A program made the position numbers and the translations under genes. From positions 3,224,001 to 3,288,000 of the forward strand of contig NZ_CP033969.1 in NCBI RefSeq assembly GCF_003854935.1: DNA of 64,000 nt, given 5' to 3'. Under the pieces are notes generated by a model. The model searched no databases. It was not told the origin of the DNA and worked only from the letters and a program-made list of their open reading frames with translations. Every line of letters starts with the position of its first letter. Within the stretch, counting starts at the first letter, position 1. Source of the stretch: Cupriavidus pauculus. Its GTDB lineage: Bacteria; Pseudomonadota; Gammaproteobacteria; Burkholderiales; Burkholderiaceae. Positions 53,947 through 62,338 of the stretch are shown one piece after another.

Positions 53947-54354
53947 CTACAGCAACACCTCGACAATTGAATCCAAGCTTTCTGGCATTGCAAGAAAGCG
54001 TTTCCAACCCTCCAATATCAAACGCCACTCCCGCAAACTAAACTTCCCTTCTGGCGTTCCCACCCAGTTGTCGTTTGCCTCAATGTCGATCTGGACTCCG
54101 CTTAAAGTAATTGTCAAGGTGACATCATTGCCGCCTGTTTCAATCATCTTCTCTTGGCCCATTTCGACTGCATCGAAAGCGGATAACAAACGATCACAGT
54201 CATCGGTGGTCTGAGCAATCGCGCCTAGGGCGCCGCAAACATAACGGTTATAGCGAGAAGCATCCTCCACGTCGACCGCCATAGGTCGCCAGTAATACAC
54301 TTGTCCCGCGACCGGATGAACGCCGCCATCTGCATATGAGAATACGAGCTTCAT
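53947..54354 (-). CDS. Orphan immunity protein (module 12)
   Basis: 135-aa acidic protein (VFSYADGGVHPVAGQVYYWR, WVGTPEGKFSLREWRLILEG). ATG 54354 overlaps the stop of a short toxin tail ending TSPRVTVYPIYQGSK (54351-54423). The rest of that toxin is absent, cut at the border of the 1.15-kb duplication. Family unknown. Confidence 0.75.
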   Translation of the reverse strand: MKLVFSYADGGVHPVAGQVYYWRPMAVDVEDASRYNRYVCGALGAIAQTTDDCDRLLSAFDAVEMGQEKMIETGGNDVTLTITLSGVQIDIEANDNWVGTPEGKFSLREWRLILEGWKRFLAMPESLDSIVEVLL

Positions 54355-54483
54355 TTAGATCCTTGGTAAATTGGGTACACAGTAACTCGTGGAGAAGTGA
54401 AGCCTTCGACTTTCACACCAGAGGTTACAGGTGGATCCTTATCTCATACTTGGGTCGCCGCCATGCTTCTTTCCTGCAGGGCA

Positions 54484-54834
54484 TTACTGCAGCCGAAGCG
54501 TTTCCCAACGCGGCCCGAGAAGATTATTTGAGTCCCAACGTATGAGTTCCAGTTCAAGCAGACGTCCGTTCTCATCAGCATGGAGCATGACGGATACTTC
54601 GACGCCTTCACTGTCAAGCATCCTTCCTTCAACGCCAAACGGATGCTGCCCACGATACATGGGCCGCTTGTAGCCCGCGATCTCGAAAATGACGCTAGAT
54701 CCATCAGAGCTGGCCGGAATTGCTGAGGAGTTCCTCAGATCCACGAGGAGCTGTGTCCGCTCAGCTTCCTCAAGCTTAGAAGCGAAGCCGGCTATGAGCT
54801 TTCTCTCTTCGGTAGTTAGTGGGCGCATGTTCAT
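54484..54834 (-). CDS. DUF6984-like immunity protein, copy 2 (module 13)
   Basis: 116 aa, MNMRPLTTEERKLIAGFASK, VEVSVMLHADENGRLLELEL. Several substitutions from copies 1 and 3 (for example VDLRNSS for KDLRNSS, SSVIFEIAG for SRVMFEIAG). ATG 54834 overlaps the toxin remnant stop. Confidence 0.8.
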   Translation of the reverse strand: MNMRPLTTEERKLIAGFASKLEEAERTQLLVDLRNSSAIPASSDGSSVIFEIAGYKRPMYRGQHPFGVEGRMLDSEGVEVSVMLHADENGRLLELELIRWDSNNLLGPRWETLRLQ

Positions 54835-55300
54835 TTCACTGGAAAGAGCGTTCCGAAAGCTCGCCAGTTGCTGTTTGTCGTGAGCCGGACAACATTTGGA
54901 GGATTGTTTGTAGCCACCATCTGAGCATATTCAGCCAAATGCTAGGTCGCATTGCCATGCACGCAAACACTTTGCCCATTTGGCAATTACGTCTCAAAAG
55001 ACTTGGGAATGACGGCCCCCGGATAGGTTGGCTGGGTCACCTTTATTGAGGCCCAGACCGCCCCGGTTGGACCTCCACCAATGCCCGTGCTCGCTGAGCT
55101 TGCCATAGGCCGCCGCACCCACCGGAATCGCTCCCGTAATCCCCTACAACCACCGGTCGCCGTCCCCAGTTCCTGACCACTGAGGGTCTACCCCCTCACC
55201 GCCTGGTACAGCATCGCCGCTGAACCATAGTACGGCAACAGATTCGACAATGAGTCGCCCAATTGCATCGCCTGCTCGGGCGTAGGTCTATTCAGCTTCG
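54831..55300 (-). pseudogene. Chimeric cdiA-CT remnant, copy 2 (module 13)
   Basis: Same decayed chimera as 43075-43530: SNLLPYYGSAAMLYQAV, frameshifted DRWLSG region, toxin part with PKSF and HGNAT, early stop, and swapped tail. An additional indel sits in the LATQQQLASF part. Confidence 0.65.
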
Positions 55301-55335
55301 CCAACGTGGCGACGCGTTCAACTTCGCAAACCTGC

Positions 55336-55566
55336 TTATTCAAGCAAGCCCATCTCCCCCCCCGCTTGACGCAACTCTTTCGGATGCGCAATCTGCTGTT
55401 TGTCGAGCACGAAGGTTAGTAGCTCGTACGCAACCCCATATTCGCCATAGTCCAAGTACTCGGACACATCCGTTTTATCGCGCTCAGGCAGGACGGTGCT
55501 GACCTTATCCAAGGCATCGCGGAGTAACTTTTCGAGCTTCGCGTAACGGTCGGGATCTGCGGTCAC
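55336..55566 (-). CDS. MafI-type immunity protein, copy 2 (module 14)
   Basis: 76-aa near-duplicate of 43581-43811 (YLDYGEYGVAYELLTFVLDK). Starts at GTG 55566 with GGAGGAA upstream; GTGA overlap with a stub EndoU-type tail (NLRRNQK). The EndoU domain itself is gone here. Confidence 0.75.
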   Translation of the reverse strand: MTADPDRYAKLEKLLRDALDKVSTVLPERDKTDVSEYLDYGEYGVAYELLTFVLDKQQIAHPKELRQAGGEMGLLE

Positions 55567-55651
55567 TTTTGATTCCTCCGAAGGTTCTCTCGACCAAGAT
55601 ATCGCCCATGGTCCCATACCGAGATCTTTCACTCGGCGCTACCGCTTGTAT

Positions 55652-55903
55652 TTACCTATTTAGCACCCGGGCACACCACTGATGGCCCACCAAATCTTCC
55701 GGCTCGAGATAACGCGAGAACGGGTGCTTATCTCGGGTAGCTAAGCTAGCGTCGCGTGAATCTTGCGGCCCACACCATTCGGACTCACAGTCTTCGCAGA
55801 AAACAAATAGGTCGCCCCCAGCCCCCTCCGATGCCACAAGTACACGGCCTTGACTACAAACCGGGCAAGTTTCGCTAACAACGGCGTAGTGCGTATAGGT
55901 CAT
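55652..55903 (-). CDS. Zinc-ribbon-like orphan immunity protein (module 15)
   Basis: 83-aa protein with two Cys pairs (CPVCSQGRVLVASEG and CEDCESEWCGP) that would bind zinc. ATG 55903 follows a toxin tail stop (YNGTPLPKLD) by two bases. Family unknown; the position marks it as an immunity gene. Confidence 0.7.
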   Translation of the reverse strand: MTYTHYAVVSETCPVCSQGRVLVASEGAGGDLFVFCEDCESEWCGPQDSRDASLATRDKHPFSRYLEPEDLVGHQWCARVLNR

Positions 55904-56125
55904 AGCTAGTCTAATTTTGGTAACGGAGTACCGTTATAAACTCGCTGAGCTTGCTGTAAGCCACCGCACCAGCAGGTTGCCCCCAGAATCCCCGACAACC
56001 AAGTTCAGCACCGGGCTATCTGCATAGATTTGGTCCCGGATCATCGGCGCCGCGATCGCACTCGCCGCCTCGCCAATGGCCCCGCCTGCACAGTCCCATG
56101 CCGCCCGGTGCTAGGGCCTCGTCCC
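55904..56125 (-). pseudogene. cdiA pretoxin and toxin-tail remnant (module 15)
   Basis: Pretoxin bits (AGGAIG-like, RDQIYADSPVLN) joined to a decayed DRWLSG/AVAYSKLSEF segment and a toxin tail ending YNGTPLPKLD. Several frame breaks. Confidence 0.55.
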
Positions 56126-56136
56126 GTGTACTTACA

Positions 56137-56397
56137 TCATGGCGGGCTATTTGCCCCCCAAAGGGCGGTCCAAGACATGCCCAATAACTCAGCAGCCAGC
56201 CGCAGCCGGGACTTACTGTCAGGAGCCACCTCGATCTCATACTCAGCCAGTTGCGTACATAAGATCTCTAATGCCACGCCAGGCTCGCCGTGGCTCAGTA
56301 GCTCCTGAACATTCTTCGCAGTGTCGTCAGGAAAAGAAGAAGCCACTTCATCCAGTACTTCGGCAATGACAAGCCGTAAATTTTGAATTTCGCTCAT
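56137..56397 (-). CDS. MafI-like orphan immunity protein (module 16)
   Basis: About 86-aa helical protein: LRLVIAEVLDEVASSFPDDT, LSHGEPGVALEILCTQLAEY has the MafI-like G-x-AxE core. ATG 56397 follows a stub of a C39-like toxin (VTLEQLAVATASGNPAN). The last residues may be altered by rearrangement with the next module. Confidence 0.65.
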   Translation of the reverse strand: MSEIQNLRLVIAEVLDEVASSFPDDTAKNVQELLSHGEPGVALEILCTQLAEYEIEVAPDSKSRLRLAAELLGMSWTALWGANSPP

Positions 56398-56483
56398 ATT
56401 TGCCGGGTTCCCACTTGCTGTCGCAACCGCTAGCTGCTCCAGCGTCACCCCAACTACACATTTGGCCCCTAAGCCATTCGAAT

Positions 56484-56569
56484 TCAGATAAGAACACGGG
56501 TCAAGAGATTCCCATTACGCCGAGTTGGAGGACGTTGGCCGATATTCTGTATGCGTCTAGGATCTATGA
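56484..56569 (+). pseudogene. C-terminal fragment of DUF7660-like immunity gene, inverted
   Basis: Plus strand reads KNTGQEIPITPSWRT and LADILYASRIYE then TAA, a typical DUF7660 C-terminus. The N-terminal part of the same kind of protein is on the opposite strand at 56620-56800. Confidence 0.6.
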
Positions 56570-56619
56570 GTAAATGTCCGGCTTGGAGGGCCGGTGCTAG
56601 ATCAAGGGAATTTGCCCAC

Positions 56620-56800
56620 TTGCGGCCCGACTTCCTGTGCGGAATAGTTATCCATCGATCGGATTCAGTTTTCCATCGTCTCTAAAAAGCTGTCGAGCGT
56701 TATGTTCTCCCACTCCGACCGATTGCTTTCAAGGTCCCTCAACAGCGCAGCAAAAAAGTCAGCCGAGTTGAAAGGTAACAAACAGTCTGCGCCCGTAATG
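56620..56800 (-). pseudogene. N-terminal fragment of DUF7660-like immunity gene
   Basis: Minus strand reads FNSADFFAALLRDLESNRSE, WENITLDSFLETMEN, then TGA where a Trp is expected, then IRSMDNYS. The matching C-terminus is inverted 50 bp away. No start codon kept. Confidence 0.6.
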
Positions 56801-56817
56801 CAGCCGCGCAGAAGCGA

Positions 56818-56841
56818 AGAACCGGCCTGGAGCCAGGTTCT
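56818..56841. terminator. Hairpin at end of a lost ORF P copy
   Basis: AGAACC...GGTTCT hairpin preceded by TAATGCAGCCGCGCAGA, the same tail as ORF P copy 1 at 41900. The ORF itself is missing here. Confidence 0.5.
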
Positions 56842-56850
56842 GCAAATCTA

Positions 56851-57063
56851 TCATGGGTTTTCACTCTTGGCGGTGCGGACTGCCTTTAGCCAATCGCTCC
56901 ATTGAGCGGGATCGTTTGTACCTCCGTCAGCCCAAATCGTCTGCGCCATCCCGCTCAGCATTACTGCGATGTCGTCGCTTTGGCAACCATCCCTCTCGTA
57001 GTACTGCTCCAAGAAGATAAACATCGCACGATAGGCTTCATTCACCTTCAACCTTTCATTCAT
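56851..57063 (-). CDS. Orphan CdiI-like immunity protein (module 17)
   Basis: 70-aa protein: NEAYRAMFIFLEQYYERDGC, DDIAVMLSGMAQTIWADGGT, DPAQWSDWLKAVRTAK. This pattern is common next to contact-dependent inhibition toxins. ATG 57063 follows a short toxin stub (MPDDVRKMAR). Confidence 0.75.
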   Translation of the reverse strand: MNERLKVNEAYRAMFIFLEQYYERDGCQSDDIAVMLSGMAQTIWADGGTNDPAQWSDWLKAVRTAKSENP

Positions 57064-57161
57064 TTCATTTACCTGGCCATCTTGCGCACGTCGTCGGGCA
57101 TGGCGGCGGTCCCCGCTCATTACCCCTTGGAGGCAGCGACGCGACAAAATCCAACAAAACT

Positions 57162-57584
57162 CTACAAATTGGACGACTCCGCAGCACTTCTTAATATAAC
57201 GTTATTGGCGATAACCTCGATCATCAAATTCTCGGAAAGAAACGCTATTCTATAATGTTTCATTTTCCAAAGCCCGCCGAAGTGATCGCTCCAAACGACA
57301 GCCGCCTCAGATTCTGGATACTCGACGAGTGCTCCCAATAGCTCGGGGTCGATGGTTCTGGCAGGGTCCAAAACAAGCATTCCCGGCCCAGGGAACGAAC
57401 TCTTACAAAAAAATGGCGCATGTGTGAACAGCAATTCTTTATGATTTGGAAGACCTTCTGGACCATCGAATCCGATCGAAATAACTAAATCTAAACCTTG
57501 ATTAACGAGTGAAACACCGTTTTCGCCATACGGCGGCATCCAATCATAAGGATTCAGCACCTCAATACATCGACCTGCCTTCAT
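57162..57584 (-). CDS. Orphan immunity protein (module 18)
   Basis: 140-aa protein (IEVLNPYDWMPPYGENGVSL, GGLWKMKHYRIAFLSENLMI). ATG 57584 overlaps a toxin tail stop (AAATGA). Lower GC than its neighbours. Family unknown. Confidence 0.75.
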   Translation of the reverse strand: MKAGRCIEVLNPYDWMPPYGENGVSLVNQGLDLVISIGFDGPEGLPNHKELLFTHAPFFCKSSFPGPGMLVLDPARTIDPELLGALVEYPESEAAVVWSDHFGGLWKMKHYRIAFLSENLMIEVIANNVILRSAAESSNL

Positions 57585-57985
57585 TTTTTACTCCTTCTTG
57601 GAATGTCGGAACTCCCTGTAGGCGGTAGCTTGTTATTTTTTATCTGCAGTTTAGCCAAATCGTCGAACGTGTGCATCGGGTATCCGGCACGGCCTGTTCC
57701 ACGTACCAGAGCATCGGCGCGTCCAGCGCCTTTACTTGGTCATCGGTCAGGGCCGTGCCCAGCGCAATGTGGCGCGCCTTCGCGTAGTCCGCCGCGTTCT
57801 TGTAGAGCGCCAGTTTTTCCTGGTCCGCGACCGACAGGTTGTTCTGGTTGTCCCACGCCAGGCCATTGATGAAGCTGTCCTGCCCGGTCTGGGCCAGCGC
57901 AGCCTGCTGCAGCTTCTGGCCTTCGGTGTACGGGTCCGTCACGTTGCCCGGACGCAGTGCCGGCGGGAGCTGCCCGATCAGGCTG
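57581..57985 (-). pseudogene. Toxin tail joined to a cdiA internal fragment (module 18)
   Basis: Toxin tail LAKLQIKNNKLPPTGSSDIP (57581-57670) is joined to a cdiA internal segment (TEGQKLQQAALAQTGQDSFI, LAWDNQNNLSVADQEKLALY, MLWYVEQAVPD). Nine bases (FYY) are missing near 57936. All pretoxin and most toxin are gone. Confidence 0.7.
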
Positions 57986-58015
57986 TCCGGCCTTGGAGAA
58001 CTGTCCCACGTCGCT

Positions 58016-58285
58016 ATGTCACCGCTGACACCGTTCGATCAGATGTCGCCCGCCGAGCAGGACGCGCTCTTCGACGCTATGGCCAACGACGACAGTGACG
58101 AGGTCGCCCGCGCCCACCTGGCTCGGGGCAATCCCATCTACGTCTCCACGCCGGACACCCCCAAGGGGCTCGTCGAGAAACGCTTCCCCGACGGTCGGCG
58201 CCAGTTCGTGCGCTTCGACCTGCAGGGCGAGCACGTCGTCGTCGATGACGTGCAAACGGTATGCGGTTCCGCGTCGGAACCGTAA
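58016..58285 (+). CDS. Antisense small ORF P, copy 3
   Basis: 89 aa, MSPLTPFDQMSPAEQDALFD, NPIYVSTPDTPKGLVEKRFP, VRFDLQGEHVVVDDVQTV. Intact and about 95% identical to copy 2, with differences mostly outside the core. Divergent from the cdiA fragment ending at 57985. Function unknown. Confidence 0.6.
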   Translation: MSPLTPFDQMSPAEQDALFDAMANDDSDEVARAHLARGNPIYVSTPDTPKGLVEKRFPDGRRQFVRFDLQGEHVVVDDVQTVCGSASEP

Positions 58286-58306
58286 AGCAACCCGCAGAAA
58301 CGACGA

Positions 58307-58323
58307 ACCCGCCGGAGCCGGGT
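58307..58323. terminator. Hairpin after ORF P copy 3
   Basis: ACCCG...CGGGT hairpin between the converging ORF P and MafI genes, preceded by AAACGACGA. Confidence 0.45.
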
Positions 58324-58354
58324 CTCGCCGCACAGGGGTAAGTAACCAACCCTG

Positions 58355-58666
58355 CTAGCGTCGGTCAAACCTCTTGTCCAAATCCAGCTCCGATTTAAAG
58401 CCCATTAGCAGACCAACCTCCAAGAGCTTGATAGCCGCAGCTCCGGAGACTCTGAATGGAAAGGACTCCAGCGCGCCACCGATGTATTCATAGGCAAGAC
58501 CGTACTCCCCCGCTAGCTCAATGAACTCGCGTATTTGTGCCATCTGCTCCTCATACGATAACGTCGTCGTCGAGTAGTAGGCCGCAATCTCTGGCTGACC
58601 CTCCAACTCATTCAGAACGAACAGCAAGTTGGCTTCAATCAGATCATTGTTCGACAGCGTGGTCAT
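58355..58666 (-). CDS. MafI-family immunity protein (module 19)
   Basis: 103-aa immunity protein with MafI features (REFIELAGEYGLAYEYIGGA) partnering an EndoU toxin. ATG 58666 overlaps the toxin TGA (ATGA). Intact, as is its toxin. Confidence 0.85.
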   Translation of the reverse strand: MTTLSNNDLIEANLLFVLNELEGQPEIAAYYSTTTLSYEEQMAQIREFIELAGEYGLAYEYIGGALESFPFRVSGAAAIKLLEVGLLMGFKSELDLDKRFDRR

Positions 58667-59505
58667 TTTGGATTCCTCGGCAAATTGGTTGGGTAGCCGG
58701 TCACGATGCGCCCCTTATTTGGATCAATGACCACCTTGATTTCGACACCGTTGACTGTTCCCGAACCCGTCACATACCCATTTCTTGGGTCAGATGCGGA
58801 CCACCGCGTCTGAGGGTTGGTGGCAATATCCAATATCGCATTGGTGACTTCTTGTGGCCCCCACGATGTCAGAAACTCTGATTTCCCTGGTTTACCAACA
58901 CCGGCAAGGTGGCCTCCGGAATTGGGACCATCGCCGTAGAGAACATGCTTCTCAGCCTTGGGGTCCAGAAGCGAAGAATCACCAGAGTTCGTGGCTTTAT
59001 TTTCTGCATTCTCGCCACCATTTTCATTTGACAGCATTGCATTGCCTGGGGCCCCCGGCGCAGCGATCGGAGGCGTCATCACGCACGGTCCACCGGGCGT
59101 ACACGCTGCCACTGGCGGTGTAATTACCGCGCCGCCCATCGCCGGCGGGTTGCCGCTGTTGGTGGCGTCCACCAGCGGGTTGGCTTCTGTCGGCGGCGTC
59201 TGCCCCGGTAGCATACCGAGGAAGTCCTTGCCCCAACGTGCCAAGTCCCCAAGAGGATTTTTGTAGGTCTCCTTAACCCATTTCACCACCTTGTCGGACG
59301 TGGAGTTGTTCAGCGCCTCGTTCTGTGCCGCCAGTGCCGCAGCCGTTGCATTCGCGCCGAGCAACGCACCAGCAGAGCCACCGATCAGCGTCGCCAGTGC
59401 CACGGTCGCCGCGTTGTAGCCGGTGTTCTCGTACTTCACCGTCTGCGTGCCATCGTCGTTTTCTACGACGGTTTGGCTACCGTCATACAGCCCATCCCGA
59501 ATCAA
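58663..59505 (-). CDS. Orphan CdiA C-terminal module with intact EndoU nuclease toxin
   Basis: 280 codons open from TTG 59505: pretoxin (RDGLYDGSQTVVENDDGTQT), NEALNN at 59305-59322, linker class 2 (STSDKVVKWVKETYKNPLGD), then an EndoU nuclease: HVLYGDGPNSGGHLAGVGKP, SEFLTSWGPQEVTNAILDIA, IKVVIDPNKGRIVTGYPTNL. The His cluster and the Tyr/Thr end of EndoU are present. No ordinary start codon; the frame continues upstream to about 59590, so it looks like a silent cassette to be joined to a full cdiA. It is the only orphan toxin here with no break. Confidence 0.8.
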   Translation of the reverse strand: MIRDGLYDGSQTVVENDDGTQTVKYENTGYNAATVALATLIGGSAGALLGANATAAALAAQNEALNNSTSDKVVKWVKETYKNPLGDLARWGKDFLGMLPGQTPPTEANPLVDATNSGNPPAMGGAVITPPVAACTPGGPCVMTPPIAAPGAPGNAMLSNENGGENAENKATNSGDSSLLDPKAEKHVLYGDGPNSGGHLAGVGKPGKSEFLTSWGPQEVTNAILDIATNPQTRWSASDPRNGYVTGSGTVNGVEIKVVIDPNKGRIVTGYPTNLPRNPK

Positions 59506-59554
59506 CGGCGCAGCGATGGCCGAGGCCGCGCCGCCAATGGCACCATATCCAGCA

Positions 59555-59719
59555 CCCGACGCGCCCCACGTTGGCGACGGCCCGCAACCTATGCAACCTG
59601 GCTTTGCAGGCCATCAGCGCCCCGACGCAGGTTCCCTTCCGAGTTTTTGCCCCAGACGCCGTTTTTGGCCGAACAATCAGGCTTCGTCAAAGAGCAAGGC
59701 GCGCCCACATGGGCGCGCC
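59555..59719 (-). repeat. Module-end element E4 with perfect palindromic hairpin
   Basis: Copy of E3; the palindrome GGCGCGCCCA-CA-TGGGCGCGCC is at 59698-59719. It is part of the 0.93-kb duplication. Confidence 0.75.
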
Positions 59720-59775
59720 AATGCGCAAGTCTAGCCGCCGGCTGTGGCTTTCGATTGCGAAATCCGGTTCCTCTA

Positions 59776-60141
59776 CTAATGATGCAGTCTTTCCCACTCC
59801 GCCAGATAGGCCGCGGAAAGCGGGCCGAGATAGTCGCTAATCCGATTCCAACGCCCAGGCCCAGTAGATGCACGTAAATAAAGCGCCTCTAGCAAGCCAG
59901 TTGCCACAAACGCTTTGAGAGCGCCGTCGTTGGTAATGAGGCCGCTCTCGATAACTTGGAAAATATGGGTACGTGCATCAGGATTCAGTTCGTCAAAATG
60001 TTCGGCGAGAGCCTTGCCTAGTTTTCCAAACAGAACGGTTGTGGGAATGTCCTCACCCCACTCCTCAATGGCCTGTATTCTGGCCGAACTGAGCACATCG
60101 CATCGGATCAGTTCAGTAACGAACTCTTGCCAAGTACTCAT
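59776..60141 (-). CDS. Orphan immunity protein, copy 2 (module 20)
   Basis: 121 aa, identical to 50648-51013. ATG 60141 overlaps the toxin stop. It guards the toxin of the 60138-61925 cdiA fragment. Confidence 0.8.
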   Translation of the reverse strand: MSTWQEFVTELIRCDVLSSARIQAIEEWGEDIPTTVLFGKLGKALAEHFDELNPDARTHIFQVIESGLITNDGALKAFVATGLLEALYLRASTGPGRWNRISDYLGPLSAAYLAEWERLHH

Positions 60142-61925
60142 AATTTCCCTTTCAATGCATTCTGAAGGTCTCGCAAAACGTTCTGAGCTGCGGAGCGATC
60201 GTTAAACGGCGCGTTTGGATTCGAGTCCAGCCATTTTTGCAGCGCAACCGAATAGTCTTGTGCCTTCTGAGTATGGAACACACCACCTACAGGGTTGCCG
60301 GTGTGGGCTTCATAACGGACAGCATCAGCTGTGCTTCCTGTGCCAATTTTCGCACCATCACGATACAAGTCGTCGATCAAACCGCCAAGCTTTGTGTCTG
60401 AGACAATAGGTTTGGCCATCTTCGATGCGAGATCGTCCGCAAGCTTAGCTGCATTTGCTGCATTCGCTGTTCCCCCAGACGTCGCAAGTACCCCACTAGC
60501 AAGTGGGCCCTTGGTAACTACAAACTCGCTGAGCTTGCCATAAGCGGCCGCGCCCGCCGGAATCGCCCCCAGAATTCCCGACAACCACCGGTCCGCCGTC
60601 CCCAGTTCCTGGCCGCTGAGCGTCTGCCCCGTCACCGCCTGATACAGCATCGCCGCTGAACCATAGTACGGCAACAGATTCGACAATGAGTCAGCCAATT
60701 GCATCGCCTGCTCAGGCGTAAGTCTATTCAACTTCGCCAACGTGGCGACGCGTTCAACTTCGCGAACCTGCTTATCAATGTTGACGAAGTCTTCCTGCGT
60801 GCACTCCGTGCCGCACTCGGTCATCAACCTCGCATTTTCCCGTGCAGCAATGCCTCGCGCTGGACCGCGCGAGGTCGCATTATTTAGCGCCTCGTTCTGC
60901 GCGGCCAGCGCCGCCGACGTGGCATTCGCCCCCAGCAACTGCCCAGTGGCACCGCCGATCAGCGTCGCCAACCCCACCGTCACCGCCTGACGCACCGGGT
61001 CATCGCTGTAGTTCAGCACCGCACTGTCGGCGTAGATCCCATCCCGGATCAACGGCGCCGCAATAGCCGATGCCGCCCCGCCAACCGCCCCACCCGCACA
61101 ATCCCCACCCGTCAGCCCCTGCGCCGCGCAGCCGATCAACGCGTGGGCTGCCGCGTTGGCGATGATGCTGTTCGTCGTCGCCCCCTCCGACCCGATCCCC
61201 GGCAACTTCACCCCGGCCGCGTTTGCCGCGAGCGCTGCGGCATCCCTCACCAGTCCGCCGGCAAATGCTTGCCCGAAGCTGCCGCCGTACGCGACCGTCG
61301 TAATCCCGGCGCTGATCGCCGAGCGGACAACGCTTGCCTGGGCATAGCTGCCCAGCTGCCCTGCCGCCTGGGTCCAGTTTCCCTGCGCGATGTTGTCGCC
61401 AATGCTGCCGATGCCAGCCTTGTCGAGCCCCAGCGCGCCTAGCGCGCCATGCGTCAGTCCAGCCGTCAGGCCGGAGATCGCACCGGCCTTCAACGCAGCG
61501 CCGATGTTCAGCGAACCGGTGGTAATTACCTGGCTCACCATGCTGGACAACGTGCCCGACACCATGGCCACGGCCGCTGCCTGCATCGCCGTCATCTGTG
61601 CCACGGCCACGCCCATCAGGGCAGCCCCCGCCCCCGCCGTGACAATCGAGATCGCCACCGCCGCCACCATCGCCACGATCTGGCCGATGACGCCGAAGCC
61701 CTTCTTTTCCTTGATGAACCGCGTGTGGATGTCGTCGGCGACTGTGCCTTCGGTGTAGTCCAGGCCCAGGCTTTCCTTGAGCTGGGCCACCAGTGCCGCG
61801 CTGGCTTCCTCGTCCACCGACCCGTCCGGGCGTGTGATGCGGAACGCGTCGTTGATCGCGCGGATGCTGTCCGCCTCGATCTCCAACGAGGCCGCACGCG
61901 CCCACCTCGCTCGTGGCAACCCCAT
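60138..61925 (-). CDS. 5'-truncated cdiA with DUF637-like region, pretoxin and toxin (module 20)
   Basis: Longest orphan, 595 codons open. cdiA homology begins at 61886 (LEIEADSIRAINDAFRITRP). Order: FGVIGQIVAMVAAVAISIVT and SLNIGAALKAGAISGLTAGL (DUF637-like hydrophobic region), CAGGAVGGAASAIAAPLIRD pretoxin, NEALNN at 60879-60896, linker class 3 (RGPARGIAARENARLM, SNLLPYYGSAAMLYQAVTGQ, DRWLSGILGAIPAGAAAYGK), then toxin GGLIDDLYRDGAKIGTGSTA, DAVRYEAHTGNPVGGVFHTQ, ending NALKGKL. The toxin's target is unknown. The 5' end is fused to an antisense ORF P remnant, so secretion as such is impossible. Confidence 0.8.
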   Translation of the reverse strand: MGLPRARWARAASLEIEADSIRAINDAFRITRPDGSVDEEASAALVAQLKESLGLDYTEGTVADDIHTRFIKEKKGFGVIGQIVAMVAAVAISIVTAGAGAALMGVAVAQMTAMQAAAVAMVSGTLSSMVSQVITTGSLNIGAALKAGAISGLTAGLTHGALGALGLDKAGIGSIGDNIAQGNWTQAAGQLGSYAQASVVRSAISAGITTVAYGGSFGQAFAGGLVRDAAALAANAAGVKLPGIGSEGATTNSIIANAAAHALIGCAAQGLTGGDCAGGAVGGAASAIAAPLIRDGIYADSAVLNYSDDPVRQAVTVGLATLIGGATGQLLGANATSAALAAQNEALNNATSRGPARGIAARENARLMTECGTECTQEDFVNIDKQVREVERVATLAKLNRLTPEQAMQLADSLSNLLPYYGSAAMLYQAVTGQTLSGQELGTADRWLSGILGAIPAGAAAYGKLSEFVVTKGPLASGVLATSGGTANAANAAKLADDLASKMAKPIVSDTKLGGLIDDLYRDGAKIGTGSTADAVRYEAHTGNPVGGVFHTQKAQDYSVALQKWLDSNPNAPFNDRSAAQNVLRDLQNALKGKL

Positions 61926-62073
61926 CTATGTCCCGACCCCAGACACCCCAAAGGGGCTCGTCGAGAAACGCTTCCCCGACGGTCGGCGCCAGTTCGTGCG
62001 CTTCGATCTGCAGGGCGAGCACGTCGTCGTCGATGACGTGCAAACGGTATCCGGTTCCGCGTCGGAACCGTAA
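61886..62073 (+). pseudogene. Antisense small ORF P, copy 4 (5' truncated)
   Basis: Only the second half (ARAHLARGNPIYVPTPDTPK, VRFDLQGEHVVVDDVQTV) remains, fused at 61885/61886 to antisense cdiA sequence. Shows that recombination cut through ORF P here. Confidence 0.65.
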
Positions 62074-62095
62074 AGCAACCAGCAGAAACGACGAA

Positions 62096-62112
62096 CCCGG
62101 CCGTAGCCCGGC
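62096..62112. terminator. Degenerate hairpin after ORF P copy 4
   Basis: CCCGG...CCCGG-type GC-rich stretch after AAACGACGA, weaker than the other copies. Confidence 0.3.
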
Positions 62113-62120
62113 TCAGTAGC

Positions 62121-62330
62121 TCAGCGACGAATCCATACTCGTTCAATTTGATTCGGGAGCAAGGCAACTAATGCAATTGTCTCGCCTCGGTCATCGCAGA
62201 ATTCAACTTCGTAGGCAAGGCATGGGCTATGGTGGATGTCAACTACCGTACCCCTCATACCCACCTGAAGCCCGTCAGCCGGTAGGTCTTCTAACAAGAC
62301 CACAACGTCTAATAGATTCGCGTTCGTCAT
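62121..62330 (-). CDS. DUF4926 immunity protein (module 21)
   Basis: 69-aa DUF4926 protein: NLLDVVVLLEDLPADGLQVG, MRGTVVDIHHSPCLAYEVEF, ETIALVALLPNQIE. ATG 62330 follows the stop of a DUF6883 toxin by eight bases. DUF6883 and DUF4926 are a known toxin-immunity combination in polymorphic toxin loci. Confidence 0.85.
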   Translation of the reverse strand: MTNANLLDVVVLLEDLPADGLQVGMRGTVVDIHHSPCLAYEVEFCDDRGETIALVALLPNQIERVWIRR

Positions 62331-62338
62331 AGCTAGGA

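Larger units (their letters stand above)
54424..55579 (-). repeat. 1.15-kb segmental duplication, copy B
   Basis: Near-identical to 42669-43822, with the same chimeric toxin remnant and two immunity genes. It carries an extra one-base indel in the toxin near 54875. Confidence 0.85.
59555..60483 (-). repeat. 0.93-kb duplication, copy B
   Basis: Counterpart of 50424-51355; see there. Ends at the first mismatch 60484. Confidence 0.9.
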
